From the NCBI GenBank assembly GCA_964485695.1, contig CAZAKZ010000011.1, positions 8,649 through 72,648 on the forward strand: a DNA stretch of 64,000 bases. The letters are read 5' to 3'. Positions 63,736-64,000 of this stretch are shown here, in pieces; position 1 is the first letter of the stretch, and the number at the start of each line of letters is the position of its first letter. The stretch is from CAZAKZ01 sp964485695. GTDB lineage: Bacteria; Planctomycetota; JAFGQW01. The translations under genes and the position numbers were made by a program. A model generated the notes under the pieces. It was not told the origin of the DNA. It worked only from the letters and a program-made list of their open reading frames with translations, and searched no databases.

Positions 63736-63821
63736 ATCCAATTCACTTCGCACCGGCGGCCCGACCTGCAGGATCCACCGGATGCCCCGGACAAAGTGCA
63801 TGGGTTCCGGGAATCCCGGGC

Positions 63822-63827
63822 TATAAT
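63822..63827 (+). promoter_or_regulatory. -10 element of the tRNA gene
   Basis: TATAAT is a perfect -10. No standard -35 lies 17 bases upstream, but a 13-base palindrome CCGGGA-A-TCCCGG (63808-63820) fills the spacer, so a factor may bind there. Transcription would start about 90 bases before the tRNA. Confidence 0.5.
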
Positions 63828-63922
63828 AATGACCTCGACAAGAGCCGCATCGTCCGCGCGGTCGAAGAGAGGGCAGGCCAAAGGCAAGGCACCTCGAGGC
63901 TCTTTCGATCCCCCCGCACGGT

Positions 63923-63995
<73 letters not shown>

Positions 63996-64000
63996 CTCTT

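Larger units (their letters stand above)
63403..63922. other. 520-base non-coding region upstream of topA and the tRNA
   Basis: It contains divergent signals. Toward the tRNA there is a TATAAT (63822-63827). In the middle a cluster of inverted repeats with a ten-codon mini-ORF is annotated separately. Longer ORFs starting at 63712 or 63829 run into the tRNA and have no ribosome site, so I do not call them. No recognisable riboswitch or protein gene is present. Confidence 0.5.

Overview
The window is GC-rich bacterial chromosome, densely packed with genes. By eye it looks like a diderm of the Planctomycetota type; this is inference, not a database result. The evidence is a pair of LptF/LptG LPS-export permeases, a WaaP/Kdo-type LPS kinase, several FHA-domain proteins (one fused to a CAP domain, one to GAF plus a sigma-54 activator), a secreted right-handed beta-helix protein, large parvulin chaperones, a multi-Ig-like carboxypeptidase-regulatory protein, an ExbB/ExbD pair beside a squalene-cyclase-repeat protein, and a membrane pyrophosphatase. 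There are no rRNA genes, prophage, CRISPR array or intact transposase. One tRNA with a CAU anticodon lies at the right edge.

Layout. 1-9.5 kb: the 3' part of a gene with a tRNA-binding-like domain, a secreted prolyl-oligopeptidase-like hydrolase, a parvulin, a coupled pair of secreted proteins and a metalloprotease-fold protein that has lost its catalytic residues. 9.7-14.4 kb: an RNase II-family exonuclease translationally coupled to mutS. 14.4-24 kb: envelope and signalling block (lptF-lptG, LPS kinase, three FHA proteins). 24-35 kb: housekeeping (UvrD-like helicase, acpS, cutA, SurA-like chaperone, rhomboid, pseudouridine synthase, XRE regulator, TrmH-type methylase, urocanase). Within this block an inverted pair of about 106-bp structured repeats flanks one secreted-protein gene, and a small cluster of GGGGACAG-type repeats lies upstream of the XRE gene. 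35-39.5 kb: polysaccharide flippase, a small membrane protein, a zinc-ribbon membrane protein and a VapBC toxin-antitoxin pair. 39.8-48.5 kb: a four-gene operon resembling a rebuilt Tol/Ton system (TPR protein, ExbB, ExbD, and a 1424-residue protein with a PD40 propeller, membrane helices, a long Pro/Arg-rich linker, an alpha/alpha-toroid and a PDZ domain). 48.5-56.6 kb: beta-helix protein, two coupled glycosyltransferases, a fourth FHA protein and an ABC-2-type exporter operon. 56.6-64 kb: hppA, rsfS, a FetAB-like ABC pair, topA and the tRNA.

Working together: much of the window concerns the cell envelope, including LPS transport and modification, periplasmic folding (two large parvulins), an energised inner-membrane to periplasm machine, glycan transfer and flipping, and ABC export. 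FHA proteins suggest phosphothreonine-dependent control, although no Ser/Thr protein kinase gene is present here. Tight ATGA or GTGA overlaps couple many neighbours, and four convergent pairs overlap at their 3' ends. The strongest candidate for an undescribed system is the 39.8-48.5 kb operon; the inverted repeat pair at 26.95-28.12 kb is the most unexpected non-coding structure.
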